This document shows positions 5,957 to 6,809 of a stretch of 6,809 bases of DNA, in pieces. This stretch comes from Verrucomicrobiota bacterium (lineage in GTDB: Bacteria > Verrucomicrobiota > Verrucomicrobiia > Verrucomicrobiales > DEV007). Where the stretch lies: positions 1-6,809 of the forward strand of contig JAQCER010000188.1 of NCBI GenBank assembly GCA_027618625.1. Direction: 5' to 3'. Position numbers and translations under genes: made by a program. The notes below the pieces were generated by a model that had not been told where the DNA came from, ran no database searches, and saw only the letters and a list, made by a program, of their open reading frames with translations. Numbering within the stretch: the first letter of the stretch is position 1; every line of letters starts with the position of its first letter.

Positions 5957-6039
5957 CCCAAGGAGGGGCGGACTCCGATCCGCTCTTCATATTCATCGTC
6001 GTGGGAGATGCGGCGGATCGGAGTCCGCCTCTCCTTGGG
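5957..6039. repeat. REP/BIME-like inverted repeat between convergent genes
   Basis: A 26-nt left arm (5957-5982) and right arm (6014-6039) are reverse complements except for one position (G5966 against T6030, a G-U pair in RNA), with a 31-nt loop. Each arm also contains a smaller inverted repeat, GCGGA-6 nt-TCCGC on the left and its counterpart on the right, so the unit can fold as one long stem or two short hairpins. This nested design is like paired REP sequences. It fills most of the 121-nt gap between the lamin-tail gene and the - strand CvpA-like gene and could serve as a two-way transcription stop. There is no T-run, so termination is not assured. Confidence 0.8.
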
Positions 6040-6054
6040 ATCATCATAACTCGC

Positions 6055-6809
6055 CTAGAATCGACCGCGCCCGGACAGTCGCCGCAGGAAGCGGCGGCCT
6101 GCGCTGTCTTTCGATTGGTCCGCTGCCGGTGCATAGAGGACGTCTTCGGCAGTTTCCTGGATGTTGAGGAAAGTCAACTGCCTTGCCACTTCGGGATCCT
6201 GAGCTGCCTTCTGCACATCGGGCTCCAGCAGTAGCGAAGCATGTTGGGAAAAGGCGACCGAGTTGCGCACCTCTTTGTCGTTGAGCACGCGTTGCACCTT
6301 CTCGTTGTCGAGCAGCTTGGCGATCTCCGGATGCGATGCCTTCAGCCGCGCCCATGCATCCGAGTCATTGTAAAGCACGAGCAGCGATGCCAGTTGGTGC
6401 CCTGCTTCCGTAGTGAAGGGATCCGTTTTCTTGAGCAAGTCACCGAACCACCCGCGATCCAATTCCTGGCGCAGCTGCGATACCCATCCGATCTCAGCGG
6501 CAGGCGTCCCATCTTCCGCTCGCACTGCGGAATCCAGATGGCTCATCTCGGACATCGATCCTGTCAGGCGCAGCACCGTGGCGAGCACCCACACGAGAAA
6601 ACTCGTCGGTGCCAGACTTAAGACAGCGCCGACCAGTCGTCCGGTCACCGTGCGCTCTGAGCTGGTCTCCGTCAGCCCTTTGTAAATCTTATGCACGATC
6701 CCTTTGCCGCCCATCCACACCGCCCCACCCCCGGCGATGCTGGCACCCAGCACAGTGTTTCCGCTCGGATGTTCGATGATCCGACCGAGCCACTCGCTGC
6801 CATTTTGAA
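6055..6809 (-). CDS. CvpA-family-like membrane protein (partial, N-terminus outside window)
   Basis: The - strand frame ends TAG at 6057-6055 and stays open to the right edge, giving 250 visible residues. A GTG at 6753 is an internal candidate start, but the frame continues sensibly beyond it (EWLGRIIEHPSGNT), so I treat the gene as truncated by the window. Visible: a Gly-rich hydrophobic stretch (about 18-38), a loop with SSERTVTGRLVGAVLSLAP, and a clear membrane segment (about 58-81). The R-x-x-G-x-x-x-G-x-x-x-hydrophobic pattern is like the last helix of CvpA proteins. After it comes a soluble tail of about 170 residues with repeated short helical units (HPEIAKLLDNEKVQRVL, EPDVQKAAQDPEVARQL) and a basic end (RRFLRRLSGRGRF). 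Similar tails are found on CvpA-like proteins of Verrucomicrobiota and Planctomycetota. CvpA proteins are inner-membrane proteins linked to colicin V production and envelope integrity. Family call is moderate because the N-terminal helices are missing. Confidence 0.6.
   Translation of the reverse strand, partial: QNGSEWLGRIIEHPSGNTVLGASIAGGGAVWMGGKGIVHKIYKGLTETSSERTVTGRLVGAVLSLAPTSFLVWVLATVLRLTGSMSEMSHLDSAVRAEDGTPAAEIGWVSQLRQELDRGWFGDLLKKTDPFTTEAGHQLASLLVLYNDSDAWARLKASHPEIAKLLDNEKVQRVLNDKEVRNSVAFSQHASLLLEPDVQKAAQDPEVARQLTFLNIQETAEDVLYAPAADQSKDSAGRRFLRRLSGRGRF

Overview
The window reads as an ordinary chromosomal segment of a free-living Gram-negative bacterium. The best guess is Verrucomicrobiota. 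This rests on the gene content rather than on any marker gene: a multi-domain secreted lamin-tail-domain protein with a verrucomicrobial-style C-terminal module, a glycine-zipper lipoprotein, and a CvpA-like protein with a long soluble tail. The DNA is moderately GC-rich. Start sites mostly lack strong Shine-Dalgarno sequences. Phylum assignment is inference.

Layout from left to right: (a) the last codons of a + strand gene cut by the left edge (a permease-like hydrophobic tail, possibly MlaE-type); (b) a + strand mitochondrial-type 2-enoyl thioester reductase of the MDR superfamily (219-1217); (c) converging on it with a 2-nt gap, a - strand exported AttH/CrtC lipocalin-like protein (1220-2392); (d) a 279-nt spacer (2393-2671) holding two terminator-like hairpins that share a 16-nt sequence, a polypyrimidine tract and a possible 47-residue reading frame; (e) a - strand glycine-zipper lipoprotein (2672-2950), divergent from (f) trhO, the O2-dependent tRNA U34 hydroxylase of the rhodanese family (3052-3978); (g) a + strand secreted protein with three lamin-tail-type domains (GTG start 4047 to 5933); (h) a long REP/BIME-like inverted repeat (5957-6039) lying between converging genes; (i) a - strand CvpA-like membrane protein cut by the right edge (6055-6809).

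There is no single pathway here. The genes are mostly monocistronic and in alternating orientation: lipid metabolism (enoyl reductase), envelope or secreted proteins (AttH-like, glycine-zipper lipoprotein, lamin-tail protein, CvpA-like) and tRNA modification (trhO). No mobile-element genes, CRISPR array, tRNA or rRNA were seen. I found no convincing new multi-gene system. The parts most worth a second look are the non-coding structures: the twin hairpins around 2404-2603 and the palindromic repeat at 5957-6039.
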